DNA of 64,000 nucleotides from the NCBI RefSeq assembly GCF_004054195.1, contig NZ_SBIW01000001.1, positions 310,001 to 374,000 of the forward strand, written 5' to 3'. Shown in pieces: positions 17,117 to 27,257 of this stretch. Origin of the DNA: Mucilaginibacter gilvus (GTDB lineage Bacteria; Bacteroidota; Bacteroidia; Sphingobacteriales; Sphingobacteriaceae). The position numbers and the translations under genes are program-made. Within the stretch, counting starts at the first letter, position 1, and each line of letters begins with the position of its first letter. The notes beneath the pieces are model-generated. The model did not search any database. It was not told the origin of the DNA and saw only the letters and a list, made by a program, of their open reading frames with translations.

Positions 17117-19525
17117 ATGCTGCAAAACTACTTCATCATCGCATGGCGTAACATTATCAAGCACAAGCTTTTCTCGCTCATCAATATATTCGGGTTATCG
17201 GTAGGCATTGCTTTTACCATGCTGGTTGGCTCCTATGTTTGGCACGAAGCAAGCGTCAATTCAGATCTGAAGAACGCCGAAAACCAATACATCATCCAAA
17301 GCAAATGGAGAGACCCAAACATGGGCTACGCGTTGCAGGCGCTGGCACCTATGCCCAAAGCCCTGAAGGATGGATACCCAACATTGGTAGCCAATTACTA
17401 CCATTGGGACGGGGTAAGTTCAAACGTAACCAAAGGTGATAAACACTTTAGGGAAAGCCTGCAGGTGGGCGACAGCACCTTCTTAGTCACCTACGGTTTT
17501 AAACTGCTGCATGGCGACGCCAGCACCGCGTTAAACGATGCGTTTTCGGTTGTGATAACCGAAGACAAGGCTATCAAATATTTCGGCAAAACCGATGTGA
17601 TAGGCGAAACCCTGAGCATCGAAAACTTTAAAGGCGATAAGCACGATTTTGTGGTACAGGGTGTATTGGATAAACTGAGCAAAAACTCAGTAACTAACGT
17701 AATTGAGCAGAGTAACAGCACTTTCTTTTTACCCGGCGCGGCTGCAAAGTTTATCGGCAGGAGTTTAGACGGCTGGAATAATACCGTTGTTGTTGGCCTG
17801 GTAGAACTTCGCCCCGGCGTAAAACCCGAAGCACTTAACGGCCCCATGCTCAGCCTTATGAAAAAGAATGCGCCAGAGCAAATTAGCGCCAATCTTACCC
17901 CCTACCTTGTCCCTTTGTCTAAGTATTATCTGGAAAACAACAACGGACTGGTGAAAAAGATGCTTTACACGTTATCATTTATCGCACTGTTTATTTTGCT
18001 GATGGCGGTTATCAACTTTGTAAATATCTGCATCAGTCGTTCCTCGCAGCGCATGAAGGAGATGGGCATCCGCAAAGTGTTGGGCGGATTAAGGAAGCAG
18101 CTCATCTGGCAATTCCTTACCGAATCGGTGTTAATGGTATTTATTGCAACGGTTGTAGCTTTAGGTATTTATGCCCTGGGCAGGCCGTATTTTGCCGAGC
18201 TGTTGGCTACCGATATTAAAGGCTTGTTTTCATTCCCACTCTATTTTTACCCGCTGCCTTTTGCGTTGGCATTGGTTATAGGCCTTATTGCCGGCCTATA
18301 CCCCGCGCTGGTATTATCATCGCTTAAATCAGTGGACTCATTAAAAGGCAAACTGAACCAAGTGAAGGATAACGTGATCTTCCGCAAGGCACTTATTGCC
18401 TTCCAGTTTGCTACGGCTGCTGTGGTGCTCATTAGCGCTATGGTAGTTTCCAAACAAATAAACCTGTTCTTTAGCAAAAGCCTGGGTTACGATAAAGATT
18501 ATGTGGTTTACGCCCAATTACCGCGCGATTGGAGCAAACCCGGCGTGCAAAAAATGGAGGGCATCAAGTACCGGTTGGCACAATTACCGCAGGTCAGTTC
18601 AGTATCCCTTTCCTGGGAAATACCAGATGGCAACAACGGTGGCAGCTTCCGTGCCACTAAAATAGACGCTGATTCCGCAGCAGGCTTTTCATCTCAAACA
18701 TTGATGGCAGATAACCAATATGCCGCCACCTACGGATTAAAGATAAAAGCCGGCCAATTTTTCATGCCGCAATACGTGCAGGCCGATTCGGCCAAAGTCG
18801 TTATTAACGAAACACAGGCTAAAGCGCTTGGCTTTACCAATCCAAATGATGCCATTGGGAAGCAGTTCAAAGCCATCGGCAGCCCCGACCCACTATCCAT
18901 CTGCGGCGTAGTTGCCGATTTTCAGTTTGGGTCGATGCAGGGCAAAATACAGCCCGTTACCTTCTACAATGTAAATCAAACCACTTTTTACCGCTATTTC
19001 TCCGTTAAACTCCGCCCGGGCAATATCCAAAACAGCCTGAAAATTCTCCAAAAGAAATGGGCCGAGGTAATGCCCGGCGCACCATTCGAATATAATTTTA
19101 TGGACGATGCCCTCGCCAAAATGTACAAAACCGAACTGCAGTTAAAGCACGCCGCCTACCTGGCAACAGGCCTGTCTATCATTATTGTGCTGTTGGGTGT
19201 GCTTGGCCTTATCTCGCTAAGCATTCAAAAGCGCACCAAAGAAATAGGCATCCGTAAGGTATTGGGCTCATCGGTAAACCATGTGATGATGCTGTTTATG
19301 AAAGATTTTTTAGGAACAGTAGTTATCGCCGGTTTGGTTGCCTGCCCGCTGGCTTATTACCTGATGCAGCACTGGCTGGATAACTACGCTTATAAAATAA
19401 GCCTTACACCAATGCCCTTCGTAATTGCGGTGCTTGCATTAACCTTTGTTACAGCGGTGCTCATCTGCATACAAACTGTTAAAGCTGCACTGGCGAACCC
19501 GGTGAAGAGTTTGCGGAGTGAGTAA
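17117..19525 (+). CDS. FtsX/MacB-type ABC transporter permease
   Basis: The 802-residue protein starts MLQNYFIIAWRNIIKHK at the ATG at 17117. It has an N-terminal membrane helix, a MacB-like periplasmic domain and three membrane helices with EMGIRKVLGG. A second half repeats the same plan and ends in helices with KEIGIRKVLGSS. Duplicated FtsX permeases like this are abundant in Bacteroidota and work with a separate LolD/MacB-type ATPase, which is not encoded nearby. The substrate may be lipoprotein, peptide or drug, which the sequence does not decide. Confidence 0.88.
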   Translation: MLQNYFIIAWRNIIKHKLFSLINIFGLSVGIAFTMLVGSYVWHEASVNSDLKNAENQYIIQSKWRDPNMGYALQALAPMPKALKDGYPTLVANYYHWDGVSSNVTKGDKHFRESLQVGDSTFLVTYGFKLLHGDASTALNDAFSVVITEDKAIKYFGKTDVIGETLSIENFKGDKHDFVVQGVLDKLSKNSVTNVIEQSNSTFFLPGAAAKFIGRSLDGWNNTVVVGLVELRPGVKPEALNGPMLSLMKKNAPEQISANLTPYLVPLSKYYLENNNGLVKKMLYTLSFIALFILLMAVINFVNICISRSSQRMKEMGIRKVLGGLRKQLIWQFLTESVLMVFIATVVALGIYALGRPYFAELLATDIKGLFSFPLYFYPLPFALALVIGLIAGLYPALVLSSLKSVDSLKGKLNQVKDNVIFRKALIAFQFATAAVVLISAMVVSKQINLFFSKSLGYDKDYVVYAQLPRDWSKPGVQKMEGIKYRLAQLPQVSSVSLSWEIPDGNNGGSFRATKIDADSAAGFSSQTLMADNQYAATYGLKIKAGQFFMPQYVQADSAKVVINETQAKALGFTNPNDAIGKQFKAIGSPDPLSICGVVADFQFGSMQGKIQPVTFYNVNQTTFYRYFSVKLRPGNIQNSLKILQKKWAEVMPGAPFEYNFMDDALAKMYKTELQLKHAAYLATGLSIIIVLLGVLGLISLSIQKRTKEIGIRKVLGSSVNHVMMLFMKDFLGTVVIAGLVACPLAYYLMQHWLDNYAYKISLTPMPFVIAVLALTFVTAVLICIQTVKAALANPVKSLRSE

Positions 19526-19530
19526 GGCAA

Positions 19531-19600
19531 TTTGAAAATGAGATGATTTGATGATTTGAAGATTCTGATTAAAGAATTTTCAAATCATCTTATTTTCAAA
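19531..19600. terminator. Long inverted repeat between convergent genes
   Basis: TTTGAAAATGAGATGATTTG at 19531-19550 pairs with its near-perfect complement ending at 19600 (one wobble), with smaller TTTGAAGAT repeats nearby. It probably acts as a bidirectional terminator for the permease gene and the convergent small membrane-protein gene. Confidence 0.6.
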
Positions 19601-19613
19601 TCTTCAAATTGTT

Positions 19614-19817
19614 TCATTTGGCAACTCCCATAAAATAAGCAATAAGGAGGCAAGCCGCGCAAAAGATAACGATAAAGCTAAACACGAATGTAAAGATGCT
19701 TAAGCCGTTGCTGTACTTGTTTTGCGACCGTACCAGCATCTTCTTCACAGCAGAAGCAATCAGCATGGCCAGGAATATTGCAACCGACAAGATAAGGATA
19801 AGGGCGAGCAGTATCAT
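19614..19817 (-). CDS. Small two-helix membrane protein
   Basis: The 67-residue protein has hydrophobic helices at about 2-24 and 40-62 joined by a basic loop (KKMLVRSQNKYSNG). It starts 10 bases after the stop of the larger gene upstream and ends just before the inverted repeat, so it is the last gene of the MFS-marC operon. No family was recognised. Confidence 0.55.
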   Translation of the reverse strand: MILLALILILSVAIFLAMLIASAVKKMLVRSQNKYSNGLSIFTFVFSFIVIFCAACLLIAYFMGVAK

Positions 19818-19827
19818 TTGTATTGAT

Positions 19828-20742
19828 TTACATTTTTGACTTAGCCAAATAAGCCGAAGCTATCCCACCGCCAATTAAGCCGATAGGCAAAATAACTACG
19901 CCGGGAACAAGGACATAAGAAATAATAGCCAATGCCACCCCTATACCTACCCGAATTAAAGCGACATTATAAAAGGGAGTTTGCTCGCTCACCGCATCAA
20001 TCTGTTGCTGGATGCTGAGGTTTTTGATAACCTGGACGATGAGATCCTCCGGAATACCCATTTTATCTAACCTCGAACGTATCACTTCGTTATCATAGCC
20101 TGCTTTTTTCAACTTACTCCCTTCGAGGTAAGCTTTGTTTTTTAATCCTTCGTCCATATTGTAATTTTGGTTAACTCGTTCCTCTATTTCTTCGAATACT
20201 ACCGCTGTTTGATTCGCTGGATTCCATTCTCTCAGTTCATTAATCTCATGTTCATTTTTACACTCGATCAATAGGCCTGTGTTTATTTTATTGGCAGAAG
20301 GATTCAATACGGCTTCCACCCCGGCGATTTTCCTATGCCATATATAATATGGCGTAACAAACTCGATTGTATTCCCCACCAATGGAGTGCCTTCCTTTAT
20401 ATAGCCGGCAAAAACAAGCCCACGGCCTGTAATTTTAAATGTTTCGGCAATCACAAACGTCCCAGCCATCTTGGCGGATATAGTACTAATATATTGCTTC
20501 GCAACACATTCCGCTGTTTTTCTTGAAGCTTCCCCACTTATAAAACGCTCATCTGTGCTATTAGAGTCGTTTATTATGGCCCCTCCTTTTTGTATATCGT
20601 AAACACGCCACCACCAATAATCCTCATCCATCCATTCGGCACGTAACATTAAGCCACACCACTCGGCTGTGCAATCATCCAAAAGGTCGCCTGTCCAAAT
20701 AATTGGCTCATCTGCACGCGTCTTTCTTTGGTAACTATCCAT
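19828..20742 (-). CDS. Unrecognised membrane-anchored protein with an EF-Tu-domain-2-like segment
   Basis: The 304-residue protein has an acidic, Trp-rich N-terminal part (about 1-90: WTGDLLDDCTAEWCG, DEDYWWWRVYD). A segment near 93-135 (FVIAETFKITGRGLVFAG, then EGTPLVGNTIEFV) resembles the second beta-barrel domain of translation GTPases, without any GTPase domain. A helical region follows (about 195-245, with GIPEDLIVQVIKNL). Two C-terminal membrane helices lie at about 262-300. No cofactor site is visible. It is 5 bases downstream of marC and likely co-transcribed. The function is unknown, and the barrel comparison is by eye only. Confidence 0.6.
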   Translation of the reverse strand: MDSYQRKTRADEPIIWTGDLLDDCTAEWCGLMLRAEWMDEDYWWWRVYDIQKGGAIINDSNSTDERFISGEASRKTAECVAKQYISTISAKMAGTFVIAETFKITGRGLVFAGYIKEGTPLVGNTIEFVTPYYIWHRKIAGVEAVLNPSANKINTGLLIECKNEHEINELREWNPANQTAVVFEEIEERVNQNYNMDEGLKNKAYLEGSKLKKAGYDNEVIRSRLDKMGIPEDLIVQVIKNLSIQQQIDAVSEQTPFYNVALIRVGIGVALAIISYVLVPGVVILPIGLIGGGIASAYLAKSKM

Positions 20743-20747
20743 ACATT

Positions 20748-21317
20748 TTACAATCCCGAATTACTCCTAAACAATTTTATCGCGATAGCCAATAATATCA
20801 CCCCGAAAGCTTTCCTCAAAATATGCAAGCCTGTTTTGCCGAAAAGCTTCTCCAGCCATTGCACGTTCTTGAGCACCAGGTAAACAAACAGGGTGTTTAC
20901 AATGATACCTACTATGATATTCTGAGTTTGATACTGCGATTTGAGGGAAAGCAACGTAGTCATGGTACCGGCGCCGGCTATAAGCGGGAAAGCAAGCGGA
21001 ACGATAGATACGGACTCGGGCACCTCCTCCTTAAAAAAGTCGACGCCCAACACCATCTCCAGCGCAATGATAAATATGACGATAGAACCCGCTATGGCGA
21101 ACGAAGAGATGTCGAGCCCGATAATGGCAAGTAACTCATCACCCACAAATAGAAACGCGATCATCAGCACTAAAACCGCGATGCTTGCCTTCTCCGATTC
21201 GATATGGCCCGAACGCTGCCTTAACTGGATGATAACGGGGATAGCGCCAAGGATATCAATAATGGCAAAGAGGATCATCGTTACCGACAGGATCTCTTTA
21301 AAAATGAAGTGTGGCAT
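20748..21317 (-). CDS. marC: MarC-family integral membrane protein
   Basis: The 189-residue, six-helix protein shows the MarC/NAAT signature: FAIIDILGAIPV near the start, LGLDISSFAIAGSIVIFIIAL in the middle and PLAFPLIAGAGTMTTLL in the fourth helix. Members were once linked to multiple antibiotic resistance, which later work did not support, and some archaeal members transport amino acids. It lies 13 bases after the MFS stop and 5 bases before the next start, in one minus-strand operon. Confidence 0.85.
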   Translation of the reverse strand: MPHFIFKEILSVTMILFAIIDILGAIPVIIQLRQRSGHIESEKASIAVLVLMIAFLFVGDELLAIIGLDISSFAIAGSIVIFIIALEMVLGVDFFKEEVPESVSIVPLAFPLIAGAGTMTTLLSLKSQYQTQNIIVGIIVNTLFVYLVLKNVQWLEKLFGKTGLHILRKAFGVILLAIAIKLFRSNSGL

Positions 21318-21330
21318 GGGCGTTCGGTTT

Positions 21331-22497
21331 TTATTCTCTCGACTTTAAGCGAATACTGAACAAAAATGCAATTAAAATATATAACGCAGATAAAAAGAAG
21401 ATACTATGCACCGATATAGCCGTAATTAAACCCGCGGTAACCGGCCCTAAGGTCTGTCCAATAGAGGCGTAGGACTGATTGATGCCCATCACCTCGCCTT
21501 TTTCGGAGTCATTGTTATGGTCGGCAATGATAGCGTTGAGCATGGGGTTACGCAAGCCGTTGAACAAGCCGTATAAGCCCATGCCAACAGCAAACAGAAC
21601 CATACCTGTAGCAAATCCCGTTAGGATCATCATACCCAGGCATACGAGGGTAGAGAGCATCAGGATCAAAGCCTGAGATGTAATGAGTTTTTTGATGAGC
21701 GGCACGGCAAGTTGCATCAGGATCCCGGTTACACCGAAACCCGCGTACATCAGCCCGATCTTGGTTGGGTTAATCTTCAAAACATCTACCGTAAAAGTTT
21801 GAAAACCGATGATCATGGTGAACTGCGCCATCGTGAGCAAAAAGCCAACGAATACTGCGGTGCCAATTACCGGCTTCTTCATTACGGTTATTAGGGAGAT
21901 AAAGTTGAAGTTATGTCCCTTATCCTTACTCTTCCCATCTTTCGTCTTCTTATTGGTTTCTTCCAACAGAAAGATAGTAAGCAACACACCTACCATAGCT
22001 ATCCCCGCTGCAAAGAAGAAAGGCACCTTCTCGCCAAAATTGCTGAGCACGCCGCCCACAGCAGGGCCTATCACAAAGCCAAACCCAAATGCCGACCCCA
22101 GGATCCCGAAATTTTTGGCGCGGTCTTTTGCGGAAGATATATCCGATACCATAGCTTGCGCCACAGAGATGTTTCCACCTGTAATACCGTCTAATATTCG
22201 CGCGGCAAAAAGCAATATTAGGCTATTGGCCAGGCCAAACATGAGGAATGATACACAGGTCCCCACCAGGCTAATGGCCAGCAAAGGCTTCCGCCCAAAC
22301 CTGTCAGACAGCGAACCCAGTACCGGCGTAGCAAAAAACTGCGCGATGGAAAACGCCGCTGTAAGCAAGCCAATAGTTTGCTCTGTAACGCCGAATTTTT
22401 TGCCATAAGAGTACAGCAGCGGTACAATAATACCGAAGCCCATGGAATTGATCACCGAAATAAATACAAGCACCCAGAGCGTTTTGCTGGCTTTCAT
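21331..22497 (-). CDS. MFS transporter, tetracycline/multidrug efflux-like (DHA1)
   Basis: The 388-residue, 12-helix transporter has MFS motif A in LGSLSDRFGRKPLL, the antiporter motif C-like GFGFVIGPAVGG, and a central charged loop (ETNKKTKDGKSKDKGHN). The pattern is that of TetA-like drug:proton antiporters. No TetR-type regulator is beside it, so the drug is unknown. It is first in the operon with marC and two further membrane-protein genes. Confidence 0.88.
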   Translation of the reverse strand: MKASKTLWVLVFISVINSMGFGIIVPLLYSYGKKFGVTEQTIGLLTAAFSIAQFFATPVLGSLSDRFGRKPLLAISLVGTCVSFLMFGLANSLILLFAARILDGITGGNISVAQAMVSDISSAKDRAKNFGILGSAFGFGFVIGPAVGGVLSNFGEKVPFFFAAGIAMVGVLLTIFLLEETNKKTKDGKSKDKGHNFNFISLITVMKKPVIGTAVFVGFLLTMAQFTMIIGFQTFTVDVLKINPTKIGLMYAGFGVTGILMQLAVPLIKKLITSQALILMLSTLVCLGMMILTGFATGMVLFAVGMGLYGLFNGLRNPMLNAIIADHNNDSEKGEVMGINQSYASIGQTLGPVTAGLITAISVHSIFFLSALYILIAFLFSIRLKSRE

Positions 22498-22520
22498 CTG
22501 CTACAAAAGGGTTGAAAACA

Positions 22521-22551
22521 AAAAAGGTTCTGCGTTTAACAGAACCTTTTT
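22521..22551 (-). terminator. Intrinsic terminator after the APC permease
   Basis: AAAAAGGTTCTG and CAGAACCTTTTT pair over 12 bp around a 7-base loop. Read on the minus strand, the stem is followed by a T-rich tract. It separates this permease gene from the MFS operon. Confidence 0.85.
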
Positions 22552-22576
22552 TGTTTTATCAATTTTATAACGGTAA

Positions 22577-24052
22577 CTACTTGGTATCAGAATAACCGCT
22601 TACACCCTGTGCAATGTTTTTTCTAACAAGCGAATGCTTTTTACTATATACAAAATAAATAATAAGCCCTATAACCATCCATATTACTAAACGTATCCAG
22701 GTATCGCCAGGTAATGAAACCATCATGGCAATACAGATCAATATACCGGCTATCGGCACAAATGGCACCCACGGTGTCCTGAACGGGCGCGGAGTATTTG
22801 GATCACTTTTACGCATTACCATTACGCCAATACAAACCAGTACGAATGCAAACAGCGTACCTATCGACACCATTTCGCCTACAATTTTCACCGGTACAAA
22901 TGCAGCAAACAAGCTCACAAAAACAGCGAAAAATAAGTTCGCCACGTACGGAGTTTGAAATGTGGGGTGTACTTTGGAGAATACTTTAGGCATAAGGCCG
23001 TCTTTAGACATAGTGAAGAATATACGCGACTGCCCCATAAGCATCACCAGGATAACCGAAGTATAACCGGCCAATATGGCTATGATAACTGCTTTTTCTA
23101 ACCAAACGTAACCCATTGCATGGATTGCCACAGCAACGGGTGCAGCACTGCCTTTAAATTCTGTGTATTTAACTACACCCGTCATTACGTGAGAGAATAG
23201 TACATACAGAACGGTACACACCAGTAAGGAACCGATAATGCCGATAGGCATGCCCTTTTTAGGGTCTTTAGCTTCCTGTGCGGCTGTTGATACGGCATCA
23301 AAACCAATAAATGCAAAAAACACCACTCCCGCGCCACGCAGTATGCCGGATACGCCAAACTCACCAAATGTGCCCGTATTTGCAGGGATATATGGAATAT
23401 GGTTTTCCGGTTTGATGAGTGGCCATCCTACAGCGATAAAAACCAATACAACTGCAACCTTTAAAATAACGAGTGTATTGTTTACAAAAGCCGATTCTTT
23501 ATTTCCTCTTATCAGCAATAGCGAAAGGCATACAATAATGAAAACAGCAGGCAGGTTACAATAACCGCTAATAACGCTACCATCGGCCATGGTTACATGT
23601 TCCCATGGCGACATGGTCCATTGCGGGGGTATTTGCATACCAAAGAGATGCAGAAACTTAGTAAGGTATTGCGACCAGCTGATAGAAACCGTTGCCGCGC
23701 CCAGCGCGTATTCTAAAACAAGGTCCCAGCCAATTATCCAGGCCACAAACTCGCCCATAGTAGCATAAGAGTAAGTATATGCCGAGCCTGCAATAGGTAT
23801 CATACTGGCGAACTCCGCATAGCATAAGCCTGCAAAAGCACAACCAATGGCACCAATAATAAATGAAATAGTAACGGCGGGGCCTGCATTATTTGCCGCA
23901 GCCAAACCAGTCAGTGAAAATAAACCAGCACCTATAATGGCGCCTATTCCCATAGTCACCAGGTTAAAACTGCTTAACGTTCGTTTTAAGGTTCCTTCGC
24001 CACTTTGCGCGGCTTCTTTTAATAGTAAATCAAGAGGTTTTTTAAATCGCAT
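22577..24052 (-). CDS. APC-superfamily amino acid permease, CAT type
   Basis: The 491-residue protein has 12 or more membrane helices. The conserved first helix is NLVTMGIGAIIGAGLFSLTG, and PIAGSAYTYSYATMGE and FFAFIGFDAVSTAAQEAKDPKKG follow, as in bacterial members of the cationic amino acid transporter group. It imports amino acids by proton symport or exchange, and the substrate cannot be fixed from sequence. It is monocistronic, with its own -7 element and terminator. Confidence 0.9.
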   Translation of the reverse strand: MRFKKPLDLLLKEAAQSGEGTLKRTLSSFNLVTMGIGAIIGAGLFSLTGLAAANNAGPAVTISFIIGAIGCAFAGLCYAEFASMIPIAGSAYTYSYATMGEFVAWIIGWDLVLEYALGAATVSISWSQYLTKFLHLFGMQIPPQWTMSPWEHVTMADGSVISGYCNLPAVFIIVCLSLLLIRGNKESAFVNNTLVILKVAVVLVFIAVGWPLIKPENHIPYIPANTGTFGEFGVSGILRGAGVVFFAFIGFDAVSTAAQEAKDPKKGMPIGIIGSLLVCTVLYVLFSHVMTGVVKYTEFKGSAAPVAVAIHAMGYVWLEKAVIIAILAGYTSVILVMLMGQSRIFFTMSKDGLMPKVFSKVHPTFQTPYVANLFFAVFVSLFAAFVPVKIVGEMVSIGTLFAFVLVCIGVMVMRKSDPNTPRPFRTPWVPFVPIAGILICIAMMVSLPGDTWIRLVIWMVIGLIIYFVYSKKHSLVRKNIAQGVSGYSDTK

Positions 24053-24072
24053 ACCTATCAGTTAAAGTTGTT

Positions 24073-24080
24073 CAAACGTA
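24073..24080 (-). promoter_or_regulatory. -7 element before the APC permease
   Basis: The plus strand reads CAAACGTA, which is TACGTTTG on the minus strand, an exact TAnnTTTG match 21 bases from the start codon. No -33 TTTG is seen at the usual distance. Confidence 0.5.
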
Positions 24081-24478
24081 CTTAAATTTATTGAAAAGAT
24101 AAAGAGCAGAATGTAACAACAGTATGGTTGTTATAAACAGAATTAAAAGTTGAAGAAAATGCATTTCGGGGGAGGAAAAGACAAAGGATTAAGGACTAAA
24201 GATAAAGATTGAAAAAAATCTAATAATTAAGGAATTTGGGGTGAGTTCTTCCCGTCTTTTATCTTTCCTCTCTTGGTGTTTCTATCTAACAAGGGCGATG
24301 CCTGCGGCCCGGGCTTTACGTTGCAACTCCTCATTCCGCGCCGCTGATAGAAGCGGCCCTCCGTTCCGGGGTTTCCACTGCAATCCCTATCGCGGGTATG
24401 GCGGCGAGTATGTTGCGGTGAGGACACCGCAATCGGGGTGGGCGGGAAAGAATTTACTCTCCCCCTTTTGCGGTGTCC
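24081..24478. other. Repeat-rich non-coding gap
   Basis: No gene is supported. An AT-rich half (24081-24240) is followed by a GC-rich stretch (24290-24440) containing GGCCCGGGCTTTACG and GTTTCCACTGCAATCCC. That stretch looks like a multi-copy intergenic element of Sphingobacteriaceae (from memory). The paired 20-bp palindromes are listed separately. Confidence 0.5.
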
Positions 24479-24487
24479 TCACCGCAA
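24413..24487. repeat. Two inverted copies of a 20-bp palindrome
   Basis: The copies at 24413-24432 and 24468-24487 are exact reverse complements. Each is itself an imperfect palindrome (TTGCGGTG, AGGA, CACCGCAA). A related stem is at 8817-8838. The second copy contains the TGA stop of the small gene at 24479-24778. Confidence 0.85.
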
Positions 24488-24778
24488 AGCCCCAATTTCA
24501 TGGCAATGCTTTAAACAAAACCACGGCGTTAGCACCACGTTCATCAGTATCATCAACACGCCCAAAAATCCGTTAAACTTCCCGCCCATCCTCAACAGAA
24601 TTATTCCCAATACAACCCCTCCTATCAACATCATAGCGGCATCAATGTAAGTGAGTATATCCGGGTCGGGCGGGTAAAAGTCAATGTTCAACAGCCCGAG
24701 GGTATCCGGCAGGTAGAGGTAGATATCGTACAGGCAGAGGAAGTAGACAATTGATTTTAATATCGGCTTTCGGTTCAT
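24479..24778 (-). CDS. Small multi-helix membrane protein of unknown function
   Basis: The 99-residue protein starts at the ATG at 24778 ([18 protein letters not shown]). The longer frame upstream runs through the hppA terminator and is rejected. Three hydrophobic helices are visible (about 8-24, 38-57 and 64-86) with the loop [16 protein letters not shown]. The last codons (GALR) and the stop lie in the 24468 palindrome. No family was recognised. Confidence 0.55.
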   Translation of the reverse strand: MNRKPILKSIVYFLCLYDIYLYLPDTLGLLNIDFYPPDPDILTYIDAAMMLIGGVVLGIILLRMGGKFNGFLGVLMILMNVVLTPWFCLKHCHEIGALR

Positions 24779-24812
24779 TGCCCAGCAAGTTACCAAACTT
24801 TCGCCCACAAAA

Positions 24813-24838
24813 AAAGCCCCAACTTCCGTCGGGGCTTT
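24813..24838 (-). terminator. Intrinsic terminator after hppA
   Basis: On the minus strand AAAGCCCCGAC, GGAA and GTTGGGGCTTT form a stem-loop followed by a run of seven Ts. It lies between hppA and the small downstream gene. Confidence 0.9.
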
Positions 24839-24860
24839 CCAATATCTCAACAGAAAAAAA

Positions 24861-27110
24861 CTACAACTTCTTATCCACATGCACTACATGCACGTTCATA
24901 GATTGTACTTTCTCTTGTTTCTGCATCATTTTGTTTGTCGCATCGGCAGTGTTTAAGTGCGGTGCAATAACCAGGGAAACGATAGACATCAGTTTGATCA
25001 GGATGTTCATCGATGGACCCGAGGTATCTTTAAAAGGATCACCCACAGTATCACCGGTTACAGATGCCTTATGCGGTTCAGATTTTTTGTAATAGATCTC
25101 GCCGTTTATCTCCACGCCTTTCTCGAAAGATTTTTTTGCGTTATCCCATGCACCGCCTGCGTTGCTCTGGAAGATGCCCATCAGCACGCCGCTTACAGTA
25201 ACACCAGCCAATAAGCCGCCCAATACCTCAGGACCAAAGATAAAGCCAACCACAATTGGCGTAATTAAAGCGATAAGTCCCGGTGCAACCATCTCGCGGA
25301 TAGATGCCTTGGTGGAGATCTCCACGCATTTTTCGTACTCAGGGCGTGCCTTGTACTCCATAATACCCGGTATCTCGCGGAACTGGCGTCTTACCTCTTC
25401 TACCATGGCCATTGCCGCGCGGCCCACTGCCGAAATACACAACGCCGAGAAGATGAAAGGGATCATCCCCCCCACAAATAGGCCGGCCAAAACGTTGGCC
25501 TTATAAATATCAATATGCTCGATGCCTGCAACACCCACAAAGGCGGCAAACAAGGCTAACGAAGTTAATGCCGCAGAAGCGATAGCGAAACCTTTACCGG
25601 TAGCAGCGGTAGTGTTACCTACAGCATCGAGGTTATCGGTACGGCCACGAACTTCTTCGGGTAAGCGGCTCATCTCGGCAATACCACCGGCGTTATCTGC
25701 TATTGGGCCAAATGCATCGATAGCTAACTGCATAGCTGTAGTGGCCATCATACCGGCGGCGGCGATAGCCACACCATACAGGCCTGCAAAAAAGTAAGAA
25801 CCGTAAATACCGGCAGCCAATACCAAAATTGGCAACACGGTAGATTCCATCCCCACAGCCAAACCGCCGATGATGTTGGTAGCATGGCCCGTTGCCGATT
25901 GCCTGATGATGCTCATCACCGGGCGTTTACCCATGGCGGTATAGTATTCGGTAATGATAGACATCAAGGTACCTACAACCAAACCCACCATAATGGAACC
26001 AAAAACACCGTTTTTGGTGAACACAAGGCTGCCCGGCTTTAACTCATGCGTATTATGATTGATTTCATCACGTATCATAAAAAAACTGTCATTAGGCAAC
26101 ATCCACTGTACTAAAAAATAAGTAGCAATTGCTGTTAGCACAATAGACGACCAGTTACCAATGTTCAGCGCTTTTTGCACGCTGTCTGTTTCGTTTTTAA
26201 TTTTTACCAGCGATGCGCCTACGATAGAGAATATCAGGCCTAAACCTGCAATTACCATCGGCAACAAAACCGGCGCAATACCACCAAAAGAATCGTTAGA
26301 TACAATTTCGCGGCCCAAAACCATGGTAGCCAGCATAGTGGCTACATACGAGCCAAAAAGATCGGCACCCATCCCTGCTACATCACCCACATTATCACCT
26401 ACGTTATCGGCAATGGTAGCAGGGTTACGCACATCATCTTCGGGGATGCCGGCTTCAACCTTACCTACCAAATCGGCACCTACGTCTGCTGCTTTGGTGT
26501 AAATACCGCCGCCTACACGAGCAAAAAGCGCGATAGATTCGGCACCTAAAGAGAAACCCGCCAAAACATCAAGTGCTTTCGCCATGTGTTCGCCGTTAAC
26601 GGTTGCGCCCGGTACGCTGGTTACGTACATCGTATAAAAAACAATAAATAACGACCCTAAGCCAATAATTGCGAGGCCTGCAACGCCAAGGCCCATAACC
26701 GTACCACCCGTAAACGATACTTTCAGTGCCTGCGCTAAACTGGTTTTAGCAGCTTGTGTAGTACGTACGTTTGATTTGGTAGCTATGCGCATACCCAAAT
26801 AGCCTGCAAAGGCAGATAAGAAAGCGCCTATCAGAAATGATATAGCGATAACAGGGCTGGAAGTAGCAACGGTAGTACCGCTCCAAGCCAATAATAAGCC
26901 TGCAACTACAACAAAGTAGCTCAGTACCTTCCACTCGGCGCGTAGAAAGGCCATTGCGCCATCGGCAATGTAGCCGGCAAGTTCGTTCATTGATGCGTCG
27001 CCGGTTTCCTGTTTGGTAACCCAGGCCGATTTAATCGCCATAACGAGTATGCCGATGAGTCCAAATACCGGAATTAAGTAAATTAAGTAACTGTTCAGAT
27101 CCATATTCAA
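24861..27110 (-). CDS. hppA: Membrane-bound ion-translocating inorganic pyrophosphatase
   Basis: The 749-residue, about 16-helix enzyme hydrolyses pyrophosphate to pump H+ or Na+ out of the cytoplasm. The catalytic core is clear: [44 protein letters not shown] and [15 protein letters not shown]. The [10 protein letters not shown] motif carries Ala where K+-independent enzymes have Lys, so I infer the K+-dependent class. The pumped ion is not decided. It is monocistronic, with a strong terminator and a divergent permease upstream. Confidence 0.95.
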   Translation of the reverse strand: MNMDLNSYLIYLIPVFGLIGILVMAIKSAWVTKQETGDASMNELAGYIADGAMAFLRAEWKVLSYFVVVAGLLLAWSGTTVATSSPVIAISFLIGAFLSAFAGYLGMRIATKSNVRTTQAAKTSLAQALKVSFTGGTVMGLGVAGLAIIGLGSLFIVFYTMYVTSVPGATVNGEHMAKALDVLAGFSLGAESIALFARVGGGIYTKAADVGADLVGKVEAGIPEDDVRNPATIADNVGDNVGDVAGMGADLFGSYVATMLATMVLGREIVSNDSFGGIAPVLLPMVIAGLGLIFSIVGASLVKIKNETDSVQKALNIGNWSSIVLTAIATYFLVQWMLPNDSFFMIRDEINHNTHELKPGSLVFTKNGVFGSIMVGLVVGTLMSIITEYYTAMGKRPVMSIIRQSATGHATNIIGGLAVGMESTVLPILVLAAGIYGSYFFAGLYGVAIAAAGMMATTAMQLAIDAFGPIADNAGGIAEMSRLPEEVRGRTDNLDAVGNTTAATGKGFAIASAALTSLALFAAFVGVAGIEHIDIYKANVLAGLFVGGMIPFIFSALCISAVGRAAMAMVEEVRRQFREIPGIMEYKARPEYEKCVEISTKASIREMVAPGLIALITPIVVGFIFGPEVLGGLLAGVTVSGVLMGIFQSNAGGAWDNAKKSFEKGVEINGEIYYKKSEPHKASVTGDTVGDPFKDTSGPSMNILIKLMSIVSLVIAPHLNTADATNKMMQKQEKVQSMNVHVVHVDKKL

Positions 27111-27257
27111 TAGTTAGTTTATAAGTGTGCTGGTTAAAACAATGCGCAGGGCGCATAAATAATTGGTTGGTGCAAAATAGTAAAATTAATTTCTTTACAA
27201 TAGAATGTCAAAATTTAAAGTTTTTGAATAGCTTAGAGACTTAAAACTAAACTATTA

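Noticed and set aside
24241..24650. Plus-strand frames across the repeat-rich gap
   Set aside because: They run through GC-rich palindromes and antisense to the small membrane protein gene, with no protein-like composition.
27111..27257. Possible riboswitch between hppA and the permease
   Set aside because: The 147-base gap has no conserved aptamer core or strong stem that I can identify.
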